Positions 30,091-33,033 of a stretch of DNA of 33,033 bases are shown one piece after another. Within the stretch, counting starts at the first letter, position 1, and each line of letters begins with the position of its first letter. The position numbers and the translations under genes are program-made. Source of the stretch: Bacteroides sp. SM23_62_1 (lineage in GTDB: Bacteria; Bacteroidota; Bacteroidia; Bacteroidales; SM23-62); assembly GCA_001304505.1 (NCBI GenBank), contig LJUQ01000018.1, positions 1-33,033 of the forward strand. Reading direction: 5' to 3'. The notes below the pieces were generated by a model that did no database searches, was not told the DNA's origin, and was given only the letters and a program-made list of their open reading frames with translations.

Positions 30091-33033
30091 ATGGAAAAAC
30101 ATAACTTTCACGCAGTCATTTTCGATCTGGACGGTGTGATTACAAAAACAGCACTTGTACACTCTGCTGCATGGCGTGAAATGTTTAATGATTATTTGAG
30201 GTACAGGGAGAAGGAATATGGTGAACCATTCAGGCAGTTTACACATAATGATGATTATTTACCATATGTTGATGGTAGACCAAGATATAAGGGAGTTGAG
30301 TCATTTCTGGTGTCAAGGGGCATCCATATCCCATACGGTAATCCTTCCGATGATGCCGACCGGGAAACAATCTGTGGCCTGGGCAATAAAAAAAATGAAT
30401 TTTTCAATGAAGTATTGAAACGAGATGGTGTGGAGGTATACGAATCTACGGTTAACCTGATCAGGGAGCTTAAGGATGAAGGTTTAAAAGTAGGTGTTGC
30501 TTCTTCCAGTAAAAATTGCAGGACTGTCCTTGAAAGGGCGGGATTATTATCATTGTTCGAGACAAGGGTTGACGGTGAAGTATCAGCAGAATTAGGTCTG
30601 AAAGGAAAACCGGAGCCTGATATTTTTACTACTGCATGTGATAATCTTGGTGTTGATTATGAACAATCTGTTATTGTTGAAGATGCCGTGAGTGGTGTTG
30701 AAGCCGGGAAAAAAGGTAATTTCGGACTTGTCCTTGGTATTGCCAGGGAAGGCAATATCTCTGAATTACTGAAAAATGGAGCAGATATTGTGGTGGAGGA
30801 TATTGCAGAACTGGGAGGAATAGAAGCCCTGGATAAATGGTTTAAGGAAGGGCTGGAAAAGGAAAAGTGGTCGATTAAATATAATGATTATGATCCTCAG
30901 AAGGAAAAATCCAGGGAGGCTTTACTGACTGTCGGGAACGGTCATTTTGCAACCAGGGGAGCGCTTGAGGAATCTGCAGCGGTTGACACAAATTATCCGG
31001 GAACTTATATATCAGGACTTTATAACCGCAGGATCTCCAGGATTGCCGGGAGGGATATCGAAAATGAAGACCTGGTAAACTGTCCGAACTGGTTGAGTAT
31101 AACCTTCAGAATTGGTGATGATCCCTGGTTTAATCCGAACGAATGGACAATTCATTCTATTCACCGGAGACTCACCTTTGATGATGGAGTCTTATACAGA
31201 TCCATGGTTGTGGCCAGTCCTGATGGCAAGCAAACAAAAATTGAATCCAGGCGGATTGCCAGCATGTACGATCCGCACACAGCCTCCATACGTTACACAC
31301 TTACACCATTGAATTATGCAGGATTACTCCGTATAAGGTCAATCTTGAATGGCACCATACTGAATGATGGCGTTGAGAGATACAGGCAGCTTGAACAGGA
31401 TCATCTTGAACCAGTACAGCAGGGAGGTGAAAAAGATATTCAATATCTTCTTGTCAGGACAAACCAGTCAGAGATAGAAATAGCCGAAGCAGCACGGTTA
31501 AAAGTATTTATCAGCAACCATGAAATTGCGCCGGTTTATTTACATACCACACTACCTGGAATAATTGAAACGGAATTTGACCTGGAGCTTCAGAAGGGTC
31601 AATCAGGAACAACTGAAAAAGTTGTAAAGCTATACACCTCGATGGAAACAGAGCGTGGACTTGTTTTAATCACAGCAATTGACAAAGTTAAATTGGCAGG
31701 GTCATTCGACCAGATCTATCTTCAGAGTACCGGGAAATGGAAAGAACTCTGGAACGAGGCTGATATCAGGATAACGGGAGACAGGCATGCACAGATGCTG
31801 ATCCGGCTGCATATTTATCACTTATTAGTGACAGCTTCACCTCATTATACATGGCAGGATACCGGTATACCAGCCCGTGGATTACACGGTGAGGCTTACC
31901 GCGGACATATCTTCTGGGATGAGCTCTATATCCTTCCATTATTTAATATCCATTTTCCTGAAATAACCAGGTCTGCACTTATATACCGTTACAGGCGACT
32001 GCAGCGTGCACGGGAATATGCGAGGCAACATGGGTATGAAGGAGCAATGTTTCCATGGCAGAGTGGCAGCGATGGGAGGGAAGAGACACAGATAGTCCAT
32101 CTTAATCCTCTGTCAGGAGAGTGGGGAGATGATTACAGCTCACTTCAGCGACATATATCCGTTGCTATCGTCTTGAATATATGGAACTACTATTGGACCA
32201 CGCTGGATGAAGAATTCATGCGAAATTACGGGTCTGAAATGTTCTTTGAAATTTGCCGTTTCTGGGCAAGTAAATCCAGGTTGGATAAAGCCACCGGCAA
32301 ATATTCAATGGATCAGGTTATGGGACCTGATGAATTTCATGAAAAATATCCGGGTGCTGAAAAAGGCGGTGTGAAAGATAATGCTTATACAAACATAATG
32401 GTTAGCTGGCTTTTCACGAAAGCTTCAGAACTGTTTAACCAGCCTGCAACAGTTGGTGATGCCACAAAAAAAATAAATCTGACCCATGAAGAATTATCCC
32501 ATTGGAAAGAAATAGCTCAAAACCTTTACCTGGAAATAACCGATGAGGGGATCATTGCACAGTTCTGTGATTATTTCAAACTCAAAGAGCTGGACTGGCC
32601 TGCTTATAAAGAAAAATATGAAAATATTCACAGGATGGACAGGATCCTTAAAGCGGAAGGCAAATCACCGGATGATTACCAGGTGGCAAAACAGGCCGAC
32701 ACACTGATGACTTTCTATAATATCGATCAGGATGAGGTTCATCAAATCATTACCGAAATGGGCTATACCATTCCCGATGATCTGTTATGGAGGAATTTTC
32801 AGTATTATATTCAAAGAACATCTCATGGATCGACGCTCAGCCGGGTTGTACATGCCTTACTGGCAAACATGATCGGTGAAAAACAACTTGGGTGGAAATT
32901 TTATATGGAGGCCTTAAATAGTGATTATATTGATATTCAGGGTGGTACAACTGCAGAAGGGATCCATGCAGGAGTCATGGGAGCAACCGTATTGCTTGCT
33001 CTGATTTCGTATGCCGGAATTAATCTTCGGTCT
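30091..33033 (+). CDS. HAD (beta-phosphoglucomutase-like)-GH65 glycoside phosphorylase fusion, 3' partial
   Basis: Open for 981 codons from ATG 30091 to the right edge. Residues 1 to about 255 are a HAD domain of the beta-phosphoglucomutase subgroup: FDLDGVITKTALVHSAAW, the cap motif YVDGRPRYKGV with CGLGNKKN, VASSSKN, and the late KPEPDIF and VEDAVSGVEAG. From about 265 follow the GH65 N-terminal beta-sandwich (LLTVGNGHFATRGALEES) and (alpha/alpha)6 barrel with RGLHGEAYRGHIFWDEL and the catalytic acid Glu in VMGPDEFHE. Near the edge, TSHGSTLSRVVHA and the phosphate-site region appear. The same fusion and cap motif occur in actinobacterial OtsB1-type proteins. GH65 enzymes phosphorolyse maltose, trehalose or kojibiose to beta-glucose-1-phosphate; the HAD part would convert it to glucose-6-phosphate. 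The nearby otsAB makes trehalose plausible, and the GH13 locus maltose. Only the small C-terminal part is cut off. Confidence 0.92.
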   Translation, partial: MEKHNFHAVIFDLDGVITKTALVHSAAWREMFNDYLRYREKEYGEPFRQFTHNDDYLPYVDGRPRYKGVESFLVSRGIHIPYGNPSDDADRETICGLGNKKNEFFNEVLKRDGVEVYESTVNLIRELKDEGLKVGVASSSKNCRTVLERAGLLSLFETRVDGEVSAELGLKGKPEPDIFTTACDNLGVDYEQSVIVEDAVSGVEAGKKGNFGLVLGIAREGNISELLKNGADIVVEDIAELGGIEALDKWFKEGLEKEKWSIKYNDYDPQKEKSREALLTVGNGHFATRGALEESAAVDTNYPGTYISGLYNRRISRIAGRDIENEDLVNCPNWLSITFRIGDDPWFNPNEWTIHSIHRRLTFDDGVLYRSMVVASPDGKQTKIESRRIASMYDPHTASIRYTLTPLNYAGLLRIRSILNGTILNDGVERYRQLEQDHLEPVQQGGEKDIQYLLVRTNQSEIEIAEAARLKVFISNHEIAPVYLHTTLPGIIETEFDLELQKGQSGTTEKVVKLYTSMETERGLVLITAIDKVKLAGSFDQIYLQSTGKWKELWNEADIRITGDRHAQMLIRLHIYHLLVTASPHYTWQDTGIPARGLHGEAYRGHIFWDELYILPLFNIHFPEITRSALIYRYRRLQRAREYARQHGYEGAMFPWQSGSDGREETQIVHLNPLSGEWGDDYSSLQRHISVAIVLNIWNYYWTTLDEEFMRNYGSEMFFEICRFWASKSRLDKATGKYSMDQVMGPDEFHEKYPGAEKGGVKDNAYTNIMVSWLFTKASELFNQPATVGDATKKINLTHEELSHWKEIAQNLYLEITDEGIIAQFCDYFKLKELDWPAYKEKYENIHRMDRILKAEGKSPDDYQVAKQADTLMTFYNIDQDEVHQIITEMGYTIPDDLLWRNFQYYIQRTSHGSTLSRVVHALLANMIGEKQLGWKFYMEALNSDYIDIQGGTTAEGIHAGVMGATVLLALISYAGINLRS

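Noticed and set aside
1-33033. Defence system, retron, prophage, BGC or complete transposon
   Set aside because: Both strands were read for reverse transcriptases, nucleases, transposases, integrases, toxin-antitoxin pairs and large biosynthetic enzymes; none was found.

Overview
The window reads as chromosomal DNA of a Bacteroidota (Bacteroidetes) bacterium, probably an environmental, polysaccharide-degrading member. The signs are SusD and SusE proteins, a type IX secretion (Por) C-terminal sorting domain on an amylase, a TamB/TsaD divergent pair, one good Bacteroidota-type promoter (TTG-N19-TAnnTTTG), few Shine-Dalgarno sites, and many short inverted-repeat elements between genes. No rRNA, tRNA, CRISPR array, prophage or complete insertion sequence was seen.

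Layout. 1-6028 (minus): an NhaD-type Na+/H+ antiporter, cut by the left edge only near its C-terminus, and a very long TamB-like envelope protein whose natural start appears to be a non-AUG codon. 6379-7828 (plus): tsaD (tRNA t6A synthesis) and an orphan SiaC-like (DUF1987) phosphoprotein. 7883-8272 (minus): a frameshifted small secreted-protein gene. 8614-17870 (plus): a glycan-utilisation locus with a truncated MFS sugar transporter fused in frame to the last ~120 residues of a SusD protein, a SusE-like lipoprotein, a GH53 endo-galactanase lipoprotein, a SusA-like GH13 neopullulanase, and a multidomain GH13 amylase with a T9SS tail. No susC gene is present. The fusion suggests that a deletion, or an assembly join, removed the end of the transporter, susC and most of susD. 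17943-20655 (minus): a histidine kinase and an NtrC-type sigma-54 activator, overlapping by 11 bp. 21060-24198 (plus): a MacB-like ABC ATPase and an FtsX/MacB permease, probably controlled by that two-component pair. 24737-25968: a creD gene broken by a one-base frameshift and C-terminally truncated. 26044-28248 (minus): a fused OtsA-OtsB trehalose synthase/phosphatase. 28682-29629 (minus): a zinc-independent MDR oxidoreductase. 30091 to the right edge (plus): a fused HAD phosphatase/mutase-GH65 disaccharide phosphorylase.

How it fits together. The outer-membrane and periplasmic enzymes (GH53, two GH13) would cut galactan and alpha-glucan into oligosaccharides for import. OtsAB and HAD-GH65 sit on trehalose or maltose-type disaccharide metabolism. 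The two-component/ABC block has its own regulatory region with two 17-bp dyads 22 bp apart and a -24/-12-like element, the architecture expected of a sigma-54 enhancer-dependent promoter.

The most notable signals are the MFS-SusD fusion, the sigma-54 enhancer/promoter layout, the AUU-type start of tamB, a four-hairpin REP-like cluster at 14883-15023, and several unrelated families of intergenic inverted repeats. I found no convincing evidence of a wholly new multi-gene system.
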